From assembly GCF_000819765.1 (NCBI RefSeq), contig NZ_CDBT01000061.1, forward strand, positions 4,170 through 61,647: 57,478 nucleotides of DNA, in the 5' to 3' direction. Shown here piece by piece: positions 24,428 through 33,676 of this stretch (position 1 is its first letter; the number at the start of each line of letters is the position of its first letter). A model generated the notes under the pieces. That model saw only the letters and a list, made by a program, of their open reading frames with translations. It did no database searches and was not told the origin of the DNA. The stretch comes from Aeromonas bivalvium (GTDB lineage: Bacteria; Pseudomonadota; Gammaproteobacteria; Enterobacterales; Aeromonadaceae). A program made the position numbers and the translations under genes.

Positions 24428-26929
24428 TCACAGCGCGGCGCAGATCTGCCACAGATCGTACTGGATGGCCCCGGCGGTCACCTCACGTCCCGCTCCCGGC
24501 CCCTGGATGACCAGGGGATTGGTGCGGTAATTGTCGCTCTCGATGGCGAACACATTGTCGCAGGGCAAGAGGTTCGCGAAGGGGTGGTGAGGCTCCAGCG
24601 CCTCCAGGCCGACGCGGGCCTTGCCCCCCCGCTCGATACGGGCCACGTAGCGCAGCACCTTGCCGACCCGGCGCGCGCCCTCGAAAGCGGACTGGATGGG
24701 GCCGTCGAGCTCGCCCAGCTTGTCCATGAAGCCCTCCACCGACAGCGGACGCAGGGCATGGGGCACCAGGTTCTCCAGCTCTATGTCGGCGGAGTCCAGC
24801 TCGAAGCCCGCTTCCCGCGCCAGGATCAGCAGCTTCCTGCGCACGTCCTGGCCGGAGAGATCCTCCCGGGGATCCGGTTCGGTCAATCCCTGCTGCCAGG
24901 CTGCGTCCACCAGCTCGGAGAAGGGGCGGCTGCCGTCATACTGCTGGAACAGCCAGGAGAGGGTACCGGAGAAGATCCCCGAGACCCCCTGGACGGGGTC
25001 GCCGCTCTGGCGCAGCATCTGGATGCTGGACTGGATCGGCAGGCCTGCCCCTACCGTGGCGTTGTAGCGCCACTGCACCTGATGGTCGCGGCACGCCTGC
25101 TTGATGCGCTGGTAGAACTCGCTCTCGGCGGCGCCGGCGAACTTGTTGGCGGCGATGATGTGGCAGCCGAGCTGGGCGAAATCGGGGTAGTAGCGGCTCA
25201 CCGTCTCGCTGGCGGTCAGATCGAGCGCGATCAGGGAGTCAAAACTGTGCTGCTCCAGCTGGGTCAGCAACTCGGGCCAGATGAGGGGGCTGGGCTCGAA
25301 GTGCTTCTGCACCTTGATGGGATCCAGCCCCTCCTCGTCCAGCAGGCCCCCCTGGGAGTTGAACACCCCGTACAGGGTAAGCGCCACGTTCAGCTCGCGC
25401 TCGAGGCGGGCCTGCTCGCGGCCATAGAGAGCGAGCCACTGGCTGCCGATGTTGCCCTTGCCAAACAGCACCAGACCGACCCGGGTCGGGCGGCTGAACA
25501 GGGCGCTGTGCAGGGCGATGAGCAGGGGCTCGAGCACCACCTGACGCAGCACGGCCACCAGGCTCAGGCCGTCTCTGGCCACCTGGACGAACTCCTGGGG
25601 CTGATCCGAGAGCAGCTGGTAGAAACGGTGACACTGTTCGGCGTTGTCGGTCACCCCGGCCCCCACCAGGGCCACCAGGCTGTAACCCTCCTTCTGGATC
25701 AGGCCGGTGAAGTTGCCTTGCAGCTGGAAATCCCGCAGCAGATCATAGGCGCCGACCGCCACCTCCAGGGTGTAAGCGAGGCGCAGCACCCGCCGGTCCG
25801 GCTGACGTTGCAGGGTGAGGGGGCTCAGGCGATGGCGTGCCAGGTGAGCCTCTATGGTCTTGACCGCCTGGTCGAAGTCCCCCTGGGCCAGCACCTTGAG
25901 TTCGATCAGGGCTATCTGATCCACGGAGCTGACGATGCGGGCCCCGTTGCTGCGGGGCGCACGGCGCAGGATATGGGTGCAGCCCTCGTCCGGGTTGTAG
26001 CTGCAACGCAGGGTGAGGCGCTGGCGGCTGTCGGCCACCGGTTGCAGGGTGCGGGAATGGAGCACGGAGGAGCCCAGGCGGGCCAGCTCGTTGGCCTCGG
26101 CCAGGCTCAGACGCTCCAGCAGGCGCGCCTCCTTCACCCGGCGCGGATCCGCGCTGTAGACCCCGGCCACGTCGCTCCAGATGGTGGTGGACTCGCCGTC
26201 TGCCAGCAGGGCCAGGAGGCTGGCGCTGTAGTCGGAGCCGTTGCGCCCGAGCAGCAGGGAGCGTCCCTCCATGTCGGCGGCGATGAAGCCGGTCACCACG
26301 ATGCGACCGTCATGCTCGGCCAGACGGGCCTTGAGCAGCTCGCTGGAGAGGGCCTCGTCCACCTTGACCAGGGCGCCATCCTCGGCGCGCAGGAAGCTGC
26401 GGGCATCGAGCCAGATGGCGGGCTCGCCCCGGCTGGTGAGCAGGGCGGCCAGCAGGCGCGCCGACCAGACTTCCCCGAAGGCGAGCAGGCCGTTGCGCTC
26501 GAAGCGATCGAACCGCCCCTCCAGGGTCTGGCCCAGGCGACCGAGATCCCCGTTGAGCTGGGCGGTCAGGCTCTGGTGCAGCTCCCCCTCCAGCAGGCCG
26601 TCGATCAAGCCCTGCTGATAGGCGCGCAGGGCATTAAGGGCCTCACCGGCCGCCTCGTCCCCCGCCTCCGCCAGCTCCACCAGCTGGATCAGCCGGTTGG
26701 TGGTCTTGCCCGCCGCCGACACCACGATCAGCTCGCTGCCATCCCCCTGCTGTTCGACGATGGCCGCCACCCGGCGATAACAGACGGGGTCGGCCAGGCT
26801 GCTGCCGCCAAATTTGTGTACCTGTCTATGCTTCACCCCTGCCGTCACGGCAACCTCCTTCACGCTGTCTCGCTGGTTGTTCACTGCTGCCTGCCCACTC
26901 AAGGGGACGTTCTGCTCGGCCTGACTCAT
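24428..26929 (-). CDS. metL: Bifunctional aspartate kinase / homoserine dehydrogenase II
   Basis: An 833-residue fusion of aspartate kinase (N-terminal half) and homoserine dehydrogenase (C-terminal half), feeding methionine synthesis. The kinase part has VHKFGGSSLADP and ERLSLAEANELARLG. The dehydrogenase part has the NAD(P) loop LVLFGKGNIGSQW, ANKFAGAAES, YNATVGAGLPI and GIFSGTLSW. It is slightly longer than E. coli MetL (810) because of an N-terminal leader of about 35 residues. The gene overlaps metB as ATGA and is therefore in a metBL operon. MetL rather than ThrA is assigned from its metB/metJ neighbours. Confidence 0.96.
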   Translation of the reverse strand: MSQAEQNVPLSGQAAVNNQRDSVKEVAVTAGVKHRQVHKFGGSSLADPVCYRRVAAIVEQQGDGSELIVVSAAGKTTNRLIQLVELAEAGDEAAGEALNALRAYQQGLIDGLLEGELHQSLTAQLNGDLGRLGQTLEGRFDRFERNGLLAFGEVWSARLLAALLTSRGEPAIWLDARSFLRAEDGALVKVDEALSSELLKARLAEHDGRIVVTGFIAADMEGRSLLLGRNGSDYSASLLALLADGESTTIWSDVAGVYSADPRRVKEARLLERLSLAEANELARLGSSVLHSRTLQPVADSRQRLTLRCSYNPDEGCTHILRRAPRSNGARIVSSVDQIALIELKVLAQGDFDQAVKTIEAHLARHRLSPLTLQRQPDRRVLRLAYTLEVAVGAYDLLRDFQLQGNFTGLIQKEGYSLVALVGAGVTDNAEQCHRFYQLLSDQPQEFVQVARDGLSLVAVLRQVVLEPLLIALHSALFSRPTRVGLVLFGKGNIGSQWLALYGREQARLERELNVALTLYGVFNSQGGLLDEEGLDPIKVQKHFEPSPLIWPELLTQLEQHSFDSLIALDLTASETVSRYYPDFAQLGCHIIAANKFAGAAESEFYQRIKQACRDHQVQWRYNATVGAGLPIQSSIQMLRQSGDPVQGVSGIFSGTLSWLFQQYDGSRPFSELVDAAWQQGLTEPDPREDLSGQDVRRKLLILAREAGFELDSADIELENLVPHALRPLSVEGFMDKLGELDGPIQSAFEGARRVGKVLRYVARIERGGKARVGLEALEPHHPFANLLPCDNVFAIESDNYRTNPLVIQGPGAGREVTAGAIQYDLWQICAAL

Positions 26930-28092
26930 TTCGCCGCCTCTCGCTCTGCCGCCGCCAGGGCCTGGGCCAGATCCGCCACCAGATCCTCACCGTGCTCTAT
27001 GCCCACCGAGATCCGCAGCAACTGGGGACTGATGCCCGCCGCCTGCTGGGCCTCGGCGCTCATGGCCCTGTGGGTCATGCTGGCCGGATGGGCCACCAGG
27101 CTCTCCACCCCACCCAGGGACTCGGCCACCGAGAAGTAGTTGAGGGCGCCGAGGAAGGCCCGCAGCCCCGCCTCGTCGCAGTCGAGCTCGAAGCTCAGCA
27201 TGGCGCCGAAGCCGGACTGCTGGCGACGGGCTATCTCGTGGCCGGGGTGACTGGGCAGGCTGGGGTGATAGATGGTTTTCACCAGGGGCTGGGTCTGCAG
27301 GAAGGCCAGAATGTGCTGGGTGTTCTCCTGATGGGTGCGCAGACGCGGCCCCAGGGTGCGCAGGCCGCGCAGGGTGAGGTAGGAATCGAAGGCCCCGCTG
27401 GTCAGTCCCAGGCAGTTGGCCCACCACAGCAGGCTGTCGGCCAGCTCGGCGTCCTTGGCGATCGCCACCCCGCCCACCACGTCGGAGTGACCATTGATGT
27501 ACTTGGTGGTGGAGTGGACCACCAGATCGGCCCCCAGGGCCAGGGGTTGCTGCAAGAGCGGCGAGAGGAAGGTGTTGTCCACCGCCACCAGGGCGCCCAC
27601 GGCGTGGGAAGCCTCGCAGATGGCCGCCACATCCACCACCCGCAGCAACGGGTTGGAGGGGGTCTCCACCCACACCAGCCTGGGCCCCTCGGCCAGGGCG
27701 GTGGCCAGGGCCTGCTCGTCCCCCTGATCGACGAACTTGACGCGATAATTGCCCTTGGCGGCCAGAAATTCGAACAGGCGCCAGGTACCGCCGTAACAGT
27801 CGTGGGGGGCGATCAGCAGATCCCCCGCCTGCAGCAGGGCCTGGGTCACCAGGTGGATGGCCCCCATGCCGGTGCCGGTCACCACGGCGCCCGCCCCTCC
27901 TTCCAGGGCGGCCAGCGCGTCCGCCAGATTGCCACGGGTCGGATTGCCGGAGCGGGCATAATCGTATTGACGGGGCACGCCGAAGTCGGCAAAGGTGTAG
28001 TTGCTGGAGAGATAGATGGGGGGCACCACGGCGCCATGCTGGGTATCTGTCTCTATGCCGGTGCGCACCGCCAGGGTTGCCTTGTGGGTCAT
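26926..28092 (-). CDS. metB: Cystathionine gamma-synthase
   Basis: A PLP enzyme joining an activated homoserine with cysteine to give cystathionine. The 388-residue protein starts MTHKATLAVRTGIETDTQ at 28092, where AGGAGAG is placed correctly; an upstream in-frame ATG is rejected. The family motifs include YDYARSGNPTR and ALEGGAGAVVTGTGM. The PLP Lys lies in HSTTKYINGHSD, and SLGGVESLVAHPA is also present. Length and context (metJ divergent, metL downstream) match E. coli MetB (386) rather than MetC. It should be repressed by MetJ through the boxes at 28160-28191. Confidence 0.97.
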   Translation of the reverse strand: MTHKATLAVRTGIETDTQHGAVVPPIYLSSNYTFADFGVPRQYDYARSGNPTRGNLADALAALEGGAGAVVTGTGMGAIHLVTQALLQAGDLLIAPHDCYGGTWRLFEFLAAKGNYRVKFVDQGDEQALATALAEGPRLVWVETPSNPLLRVVDVAAICEASHAVGALVAVDNTFLSPLLQQPLALGADLVVHSTTKYINGHSDVVGGVAIAKDAELADSLLWWANCLGLTSGAFDSYLTLRGLRTLGPRLRTHQENTQHILAFLQTQPLVKTIYHPSLPSHPGHEIARRQQSGFGAMLSFELDCDEAGLRAFLGALNYFSVAESLGGVESLVAHPASMTHRAMSAEAQQAAGISPQLLRISVGIEHGEDLVADLAQALAAAEREAAK

Positions 28093-28159
28093 CTCTCTCT
28101 CCTCATCCTTGCGCGAGTCCACTCTCGCCATTGTTCGAGACATTACGCCACCCCAAGAA

Positions 28160-28191
28160 GGCCGTCAACACTTCTAGACGTCTAAATGGCT
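28160..28191. promoter_or_regulatory. MET boxes (MetJ operator) between metB and metJ
   Basis: Four contiguous 8-base units compared with the consensus AGACGTCT: 28160-28167 (5 of 8), 28168-28175 (6 of 8), 28176-28183 (perfect) and 28184-28191 (5 of 8). Tandem 8-base MET boxes bind stacked MetJ dimers with S-adenosylmethionine. The location between the divergent genes indicates control of both metBL and metJ. Confidence 0.85.
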
Positions 28192-28264
28192 TTGCTGTTG
28201 GATTGCCATTGATTTCCTTAAGGGTTAAAATCCGCGCTCAAGGCCAAATGAGAACAGGTGAATC

Positions 28265-28588
28265 ATGGGTACAGAGTGGAACGGCGACTACGTCAGCCCC
28301 TATGCGGAACACGGTAAGAAGAGTGAACAGGTCAAGAAGATTACCGTCTCGATCCCGCTCAAGGTGCTGAAGGTGTTGACCGACGAGCGCACCCGTCGCC
28401 AGGTGAACAACCTGCGTCATGCGACCAACAGCGAACTGCTCTGCGAGGCCTTTCTCCATGCGTTCACCGGTCAGCCGCTGCCCTGCGACGACGATCTTCG
28501 CAAGGATCATCCGGACAGCGTCCCGGCAGAGGCCCGCGCCATCATGGAGGCCCTGGGCAAAGAGATCGAAGACTACGACGCCGAGTGA
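28265..28588 (+). CDS. metJ: Methionine repressor MetJ
   Basis: A 107-residue ribbon-helix-helix repressor using S-adenosylmethionine as corepressor. The DNA-contacting beta strand is [15 protein letters not shown], followed by [23 protein letters not shown] in helices A-B (positions about 40-65). The family C-terminus [14 protein letters not shown] is nearly intact. Length is close to E. coli MetJ (105). It is divergent from metBL with MET boxes in between. An AraC-type gene begins 10 bases after its stop on the same strand. Confidence 0.98.
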   Translation: MGTEWNGDYVSPYAEHGKKSEQVKKITVSIPLKVLKVLTDERTRRQVNNLRHATNSELLCEAFLHAFTGQPLPCDDDLRKDHPDSVPAEARAIMEALGKEIEDYDAE

Positions 28589-28598
28589 GCCGGCGCCC

Positions 28599-29366
28599 AT
28601 GGCACATGACACTTCCCCTTCGATGACGCGGCCCGGTGCCGCGTCATCTCTGTCTGCCTCCCCCTTCAGCCTGCGCCGCTACCAGAACGACATCCAGAGC
28701 CACAGTCACGACCATGCCCAGCTGGTGAGCCCCCTGGACGGCCCCATCGAGATCGAGGTGCAGGGCCAGGGACGCCGCCTCGCCCCCGGCTCTGCCTGCG
28801 TCATAGCGCCGGGCCTTCGCCACGACTACGCCGCCGATCCTGCGCTCTCGTTTCTGGTGCAGGAGAGCCTCTGGCTGCCTGCGGCGCTGGGGGATACCCC
28901 CTTCATCTCCCTGGACGAGCCCCAGCGCCACTACCTCGCCTTCCTCCATCAGATGGTGCGCCAGGGTCGTTATCTGACGGGCATGGATCAGATCTGGCTG
29001 AGCCTGCTGGCCGAGGGCCAGGGCATGGCTCCTCCCCTGGCCCCGCGCATGACAAGAGTGCAGCGCCACATCGAGGCCCACCTCGCCGAGCCCCTTGGCA
29101 ACGCGCGGCTCGCCGCCATCGCCTGCCTCGGCCAGAGCCAGTTCAAGCACGCCTTTCGCCAGCAGTTCGGCATGAGCGTCTCCCACTACATTCGGGGGCG
29201 ACGCATGGCGTTGGCACGCACCCTGCTGGCGCAAACCGCCCTGCCCATCGGCGTCGTGGCCAGCCGCTGCGGCTATCAGGATCAGGGGGCCTTCGCCGAG
29301 CGCTTCCTGGCCGAGACCGGGCTCACCCCCAGCCGCTGGCGCCAACAAAGCGGCCCGCGGCCATAA
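28599..29366 (+). CDS. AraC-family transcriptional regulator
   Basis: A 255-residue regulator with an N-terminal cupin-like half ([33 protein letters not shown]) and a C-terminal double HTH of the AraC type ([39 protein letters not shown]). I start it at the ATG at 28599, 10 bases after metJ; a second ATG at 28624 is possible. The His-rich N-terminus resembles regulators of the YpdC/YidL or cupin-sensing group, with an unknown ligand. Being so close to metJ it may be read through from the metJ promoter. Confidence 0.9.
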   Translation: MAHDTSPSMTRPGAASSLSASPFSLRRYQNDIQSHSHDHAQLVSPLDGPIEIEVQGQGRRLAPGSACVIAPGLRHDYAADPALSFLVQESLWLPAALGDTPFISLDEPQRHYLAFLHQMVRQGRYLTGMDQIWLSLLAEGQGMAPPLAPRMTRVQRHIEAHLAEPLGNARLAAIACLGQSQFKHAFRQQFGMSVSHYIRGRRMALARTLLAQTALPIGVVASRCGYQDQGAFAERFLAETGLTPSRWRQQSGPRP

Positions 29367-29448
29367 CCATCCGGCTCCTTGCCGAAGACAGGGGCTGTCG
29401 TTTCGAGGCATGCTGGGGCCAATGCAAGGTGTGACAGGAGAAGCCAAG

Positions 29449-29787
29449 ATGCAGACCATAAGCTGGCAGCAATTCGAGATGGTGGAGCTCCGGGTGGGCA
29501 CCCTGGTGCGGGTCGAACCCTTCCCCGAGGCGCGCAGGCCCGCCTACAAGGTGTGGGCGGATTTTGGCCCCGAACTGGGCGTGCGCAAGAGCAGCGCCCA
29601 GATCACGGATCTCTATCGCCCCGAGGATCTGGTGGGGCGCCAGATAGTCGCCGTGGTGAACTTTCCGGCCAAGCAGATAGGACCGTTTCAGTCGGAGTTT
29701 CTGCTGACCGGCTTCTACCGCCCGGACGGCGCCGTGGTGATGGCCATCCCGGAGCAGGCGGTGGAGAACGGCGCCAAGCTGGGTTGA
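29449..29787 (+). CDS. csaA: CsaA-type tRNA-binding protein
   Basis: A 112-residue OB-fold protein of the CsaA family (tRNA-binding EMAP-like domain), described as a chaperone-like protein connected with Sec export in Bacillus. Diagnostic stretches are [36 protein letters not shown] and [17 protein letters not shown]. The protein aligns over its whole length with Bacillus CsaA. CAGGAG precedes the ATG at 29449; an in-frame ATG 39 bases upstream lacks such a site. It is a single gene ending in a strong terminator. Confidence 0.93.
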   Translation: MQTISWQQFEMVELRVGTLVRVEPFPEARRPAYKVWADFGPELGVRKSSAQITDLYRPEDLVGRQIVAVVNFPAKQIGPFQSEFLLTGFYRPDGAVVMAIPEQAVENGAKLG

Positions 29788-29803
29788 AGCCCTGTGCCCC
29801 ATG

Positions 29804-29843
29804 AAAGAGAAGAGGCGACCCCCGGGGTCGCCTCTTCTCTTTC
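29804..29843. terminator. Bidirectional terminator between csaA and the sdaC-like gene
   Basis: A long perfect stem of up to 17 bases built from AGAGAAGAGGCGACCCC and its complement, with a tight loop, ending in CTCTTT. It lies between converging genes. Confidence 0.9.
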
Positions 29844-29860
29844 TGGCCGCAGCGCCGCTG

Positions 29861-31126
29861 TTACTTCAGCAGGCTGAAGAGCAGGGCAGAGACCGCCAGC
29901 GAACCGGTCAACAGGATGAAGCCGTTGGCCCAGCCCTTGCGAAAACGGGCCAGCGCCTCCACCCGATAGATGGCCACCACCGGCATGATGAAGAGGATCA
30001 TGGCGATGACGGGGCCGGAGAGGGTCTCCATCAGCCCCAGAATGCCGGGGTTGACCACAGCCGCCCCCCAGATGGCGAAGAACATGATGGCAATGCCGAG
30101 CTTGTCCGCCTTGGCGAGCGACAGGCCGGTGGGCTTGGCGATCAGGCTTTTCAGGCTCTCCCGGGCGCCGAGGAAGTGGCCGAGGAAGGAGGAGCTGATG
30201 GCGATGAAGGCGATGAGCGGCCCCAGGGTCACGATCACAGGGTTGTCTGTGATGTTGGCAAGATAGGAGAGCACGGAGACGTTCTGGGCCTTGGCCTCGG
30301 CCAGCTGGGCCGGGGAGAGGCTGAGCACGCAGGAGAAGACGAAAAAGAGCACGAAGCCCACCAGCATGACGGTGGTGTTGCGCAGAATAAGGCCGCTCCT
30401 GGCCTCCGCCTGCTCGCCATATTCCCGCCGCTGCACGTTGGCAAAGCCGGAAATGGCGGCGGCGTGGCTGAAGGCAAACACGGTCACCGGCAGCGCCAGC
30501 CAGACGGTGTTGAGAAAGCTGGCCCCCTCGAACATGGCCACTTCCGGCCAGTGCCACTGGGGAATGAGATAGACGGAGAGGGCCGCCAGAATGACTGCCA
30601 GCGGATAGACCATGAAGGCGAACGCCCGCAGCATGGCCCTCTCGCCGGCCAGCATCACCGCTATCATGGCAAACACCAGCATGCCCGAGAGCATGACCCG
30701 GTTCGGGGCTGCTATGGCGAGCTGGTTGACCATGAAGCTCTCCACCGTGTTGGTCAGGCCGACCCCGTAGATAAGCAGGATAGGGAAGATGGAGAGGAAA
30801 TAGAGCACAGAGATGAGGCGACCGGCCATCTTGCCGAAGTGCTCCTCCGCCACCTCGGTGAAATCGGCGTGGGGGCGGGACGACGAGAGCACGAAGCGCG
30901 CCAGCCCGCGATGGGCCAGGAAGGTCATGGGGCCGGCCAGCACGGCAACGATGACCAGGGGCCAGATGCCCCCCAGGCCCAGGTTGATGGGCAAAAACAG
31001 GATGCCGGCGCCGACGGCGGTGCCAAACAGGCTGATGACCCAGTGGGTGTCGTGACGGCGCCAGCCGGTGCGAGTGATGGATGGGGAAGCGGACAGCTCC
31101 CGGGAGATCTCTGCAGATGAACTCAT
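29861..31126 (-). CDS. Serine/threonine transporter, SdaC/TdcC type (HAAAP family)
   Basis: A 421-residue inner-membrane amino-acid:proton symporter of the hydroxy/aromatic amino acid permease family. It has about eleven hydrophobic segments, beginning HWVISLFGTAVGAGILFLP, which is the family's hallmark first helix. Other conserved parts are LIYGVGLTNTVESF, FAFSHAAAISGFANVQRREY and ISSSFLGHFLGARESLKSL. The sequence is closest to SdaC/TdcC-like serine/threonine carriers rather than the Mtr/TnaB tryptophan branch. The upstream 410 bases are A+T rich and hold its promoter. No serine deaminase gene is adjacent. Confidence 0.92.
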   Translation of the reverse strand: MSSSAEISRELSASPSITRTGWRRHDTHWVISLFGTAVGAGILFLPINLGLGGIWPLVIVAVLAGPMTFLAHRGLARFVLSSSRPHADFTEVAEEHFGKMAGRLISVLYFLSIFPILLIYGVGLTNTVESFMVNQLAIAAPNRVMLSGMLVFAMIAVMLAGERAMLRAFAFMVYPLAVILAALSVYLIPQWHWPEVAMFEGASFLNTVWLALPVTVFAFSHAAAISGFANVQRREYGEQAEARSGLILRNTTVMLVGFVLFFVFSCVLSLSPAQLAEAKAQNVSVLSYLANITDNPVIVTLGPLIAFIAISSSFLGHFLGARESLKSLIAKPTGLSLAKADKLGIAIMFFAIWGAAVVNPGILGLMETLSGPVIAMILFIMPVVAIYRVEALARFRKGWANGFILLTGSLAVSALLFSLLK

Positions 31127-31537
31127 TAATAAACCACTTATAGCCAGTATTAAAATCTGGAAGAATTGTGCTCCTTTAGCATTTAATTCTCAAAAATCGG
31201 CATTGGCAGATCCCACTGGCAAAGCGCGCCTCAACCAGCAAGATTGGGCAGGGGATGGGAGAGGGATAATTCAGTTGAACCAAATAAAGGCGAAAATGCC
31301 AAATATAAAACCAAAATATAAATAATTTTCAAATTTATATTTCAAGGAAATCGAGGTTGCCGGTATTACATGAAAAACATGCCGGCAGCACGCGGCAATG
31401 TGTGATGATCCACTGCCATCACAGTGCCTAGCCAGCGAATACCCCTGAATATGCCGCTTTAAAGCAGCGGATCACGCCATGCAATCAGGCAGCCGCCAGG
31501 CTGCCTGATGAGATCGAATCATGGCATTTCAACCGCC
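31127..31537. other. Intergenic region sdaC-like to cysQ
   Basis: This 411-base gap has no credible ORF. The part near 31130-31345 is strongly A+T rich and is the likely promoter region of the transporter. The part near 31350-31480 carries short dyads such as CCGCT/AGCGG, and I found no clear CRP site. A perfect 11-base stem (ATCAGGCAGCC, 31484-31494, with 31499-31509) follows cysQ and may end the nudE-cysQ transcript, although it lacks a U-tract. Confidence 0.6.
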
Positions 31538-32350
31538 TCAATGGGCCAGGATCTTGTGCCAGGCGAGATCCGGATCCCCCATCACGATGAAGTCGGGGTT
31601 CTCCAGCGATTCGGTTTCGTTGTAGCTGAGCGGCTGCAGCGCCAGGCTGAGGATGCGCCCCCCGGCCGCCTCGACGATGCACTGGGCGGCGGCGGTGTCC
31701 CACTCCCCGGTGGGGCCGAGGCGCACATAGCAGTCTGCCGCCCCCTCCGCCACCAGGCAGGACTTGAGGGAACTGGAGCCGAGCGGGACCAGCTCGTAGT
31801 GAATGGCCGGGTTGAGGCGGCGGGTCAGGTTCTCCAGCTTCTGGCGACGGCTGATGGCCACCACCAGGGAGTCGGGCTGGTCATGCTCGTGGTGCACGGC
31901 GCTGATGGGCTGCACCTCGCCATTCACCTCCTTGAAGGCGCCATGTCCGCGCACCGCCCAGTAAAGCAGGTCGGATTCGGGGGCATAGATGACCCCGAGC
32001 ACGGGCACATTGTCCCGCACCAGGGCAATCAGGGTAGCGAAATCGCCGCTGCCGGCGATGAACTCGCCTGTGCCGTCGAGGGGGTCCACCAGCCAGTATT
32101 GCCGCCAGTTGGCACGCTGGCTGAAGGGCACATCGGCCGCCTCTTCGGTCAGCACGGGCACATGGGGGGTGAGCGCCGACAGCGCCTGCTTGAGGTAGGC
32201 ATCGGCCGCGAGATCGGCACTGGTGACCGGGGAGTCATCCGCCTTGAGTTCTCGCTCGAACTGGCCCCCCCGATAGATCTCATGGAGTATTCTTCCGGCC
32301 TCGCGGGCGATCTCCTTGACCCCGGGCACCCAGCTCAATAATTCCTGCAT
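31538..32350 (-). CDS. cysQ: 3'(2'),5'-bisphosphate nucleotidase CysQ
   Basis: A magnesium-dependent phosphatase that removes the 3'-phosphate from PAP, a by-product of sulfate assimilation. The 270-residue protein belongs to the inositol monophosphatase superfamily. It has LTEEAADVPF, the metal site DPLDGTGEF and the second motif GEWDTAAAQCIVEAAGG. Substrate specificity is assigned from similarity to E. coli CysQ (246 residues) and the nudE neighbour. The ATG at 32350 is preceded by GAGGATGAG. It lies 26 bases downstream of nudE and is probably co-transcribed. Confidence 0.95.
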   Translation of the reverse strand: MQELLSWVPGVKEIAREAGRILHEIYRGGQFERELKADDSPVTSADLAADAYLKQALSALTPHVPVLTEEAADVPFSQRANWRQYWLVDPLDGTGEFIAGSGDFATLIALVRDNVPVLGVIYAPESDLLYWAVRGHGAFKEVNGEVQPISAVHHEHDQPDSLVVAISRRQKLENLTRRLNPAIHYELVPLGSSSLKSCLVAEGAADCYVRLGPTGEWDTAAAQCIVEAAGGRILSLALQPLSYNETESLENPDFIVMGDPDLAWHKILAH

Positions 32351-32376
32351 CGTCTCATCCTCCATGGCACCGCTCG

Positions 32377-32937
32377 TTATTTTTCCTGCCGGGACAACCA
32401 CTTCTGGGTCAACAGCAGGGCACTGATACTGCGTGATTCGGTGAAGTCGTCCCGCTCGAGCAGTTCATCGAAGCGAGAGAGGGGCCAGGGGATCACCTCG
32501 AGGGGCTCGGGCTCGTCGCCGACCCGCCACTCGGGGAAGAGATCCAGCGCCAGCAGTATGTCCATCTTGCTGGCGAAGTAGCCCGGTGCCAAGGAGACCT
32601 GTTTGAGCGGGATCAAGGTGTTCGCCCCGAACCCCGCCTCCTCCATCAGCTCCCGGTTGCCCGCCTCGAAGGCATCTTCCCCCGGATCGATCAGCCCCTT
32701 GGGAAAACCCAGCTCGTAGGAGTGAGTCCCGGCGGCATATTCGCGCACCAGCAACAGGGTGTCGGCGTCCAGCATGGGCACCACCATGACGGCGCCCCGG
32801 TTGCCGCCACGCATCCGCTCATAGACCCGCTCCTCGCCATTGGAGAACTTGAGATGCAGGGATTCCACCTTGAACAGGCGGCTTTCGGCCACGATTTCGG
32901 CCTTGATGATGTCGGGTTTGCGCTTGTTGGGATCCAT
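32377..32937 (-). CDS. nudE: ADP compounds hydrolase NudE
   Basis: A Nudix hydrolase that cleaves ADP-ribose, NADH and diadenosine polyphosphates. The 186-residue protein carries the Nudix box with G-x5-E-x7-R-E-x2-E-E (GLIDPGEDAFEAGNRELMEE). It also has SRLFKVESLHLKFSNGEERV at the N-terminus, nearly parallel to E. coli NudE. The start at 32937 (MDPNKRKPD) fits the E. coli length; an ATG 24 bases upstream is an alternative, and neither has a good ribosome site. The nudE-cysQ pairing is conserved in many gammaproteobacteria. Confidence 0.94.
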   Translation of the reverse strand: MDPNKRKPDIIKAEIVAESRLFKVESLHLKFSNGEERVYERMRGGNRGAVMVVPMLDADTLLLVREYAAGTHSYELGFPKGLIDPGEDAFEAGNRELMEEAGFGANTLIPLKQVSLAPGYFASKMDILLALDLFPEWRVGDEPEPLEVIPWPLSRFDELLERDDFTESRSISALLLTQKWLSRQEK

Positions 32938-33055
32938 AGCCGGGCCACTGGCGAGAGTCATGACTCAAGAGTAAACGAGTCGCAGGACGAACACCACGGG
33001 CAAAGGGGCGCAGGCCCGGCACCGTCCGCCCTTTTCCAGGGCAGGTGCTGTCGCA

Positions 33056-33667
33056 TCAGGTCAGCAGCCAGTAGCCGGCGACCCCCATCATCAGCAGGGA
33101 GGAGATCCGCCCCAGCAGCTCCCCGCGTCCCTGCCCTTCCAGCAGCCGGTTCGCCCGCTGACCCCCGTAGGCGTAGAGCAGCAGGTTGATGCACTCGATC
33201 AGGATCACCAGGGCGACGAACAGCAGGGTCTGCAATCCCGCCGAGAGGGACGGGCTGATGAAGGGTGGCAGCAGGGTCATCATAAAGAGCCAGGACTTGG
33301 GGTTGGAGATGGCGACGGTAAAGCCGCGCAACACCAACGCCAGGCGTCCGCTGTTCTCCTGGCGGCTCGTCCCCTGCTGCCCGCCACCGCGCCAGCTCGC
33401 CACCCCCATCCAGAGCAGATAGAGGGCGCCGAGGTATTTGAAGCCCTGCATCAGCACGGGCTGCTCGGCCAGCACCCGGGTGTAACCGAGCAGGGCGGTG
33501 AGGGCTATCAACCCCACCCCGGCCAGCTCGCCGCCGATGACCCACAAGGTGCGGCGCACCCCCAGGCTGGCGCCAAAGCTCATGGCCAGCATCATGCAAA
33601 GACCGGGGGAGACAGAGATGAGAAAGAAGGTCGGGATAAACATCAACAGCAGGGTCCACTCGCTCAT
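33056..33667 (-). CDS. LysE/RhtB family amino-acid exporter
   Basis: A 203-residue inner-membrane protein of the LysE/RhtB efflux family with about six hydrophobic segments. Family landmarks are FLISVSPGLCMMLAMSFG near residue 20 and GFTVAISNPKSWLFMMTLLP near 115, the latter with the conserved Asn-Pro-Lys. Exported substrates in this family are amino acids or their analogues; which one is not visible. It follows the ene-reductase gene by 9 bases, so the two form an operon. Confidence 0.93.
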   Translation of the reverse strand: MSEWTLLLMFIPTFFLISVSPGLCMMLAMSFGASLGVRRTLWVIGGELAGVGLIALTALLGYTRVLAEQPVLMQGFKYLGALYLLWMGVASWRGGGQQGTSRQENSGRLALVLRGFTVAISNPKSWLFMMTLLPPFISPSLSAGLQTLLFVALVILIECINLLLYAYGGQRANRLLEGQGRGELLGRISSLLMMGVAGYWLLT

Positions 33668-33676
33668 GATGTCCCC

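Noticed and set aside
24584..27139. 851-codon plus-strand ORF opposite metL
   Set aside because: Antisense shadow crossing into metB; composition is His/Gln/Leu rich as in the other shadows.
31390..31430. CRP site upstream of the serine/threonine transporter (TGTGA then TCACA)
   Set aside because: The half sites are separated by 13 bases rather than 6.
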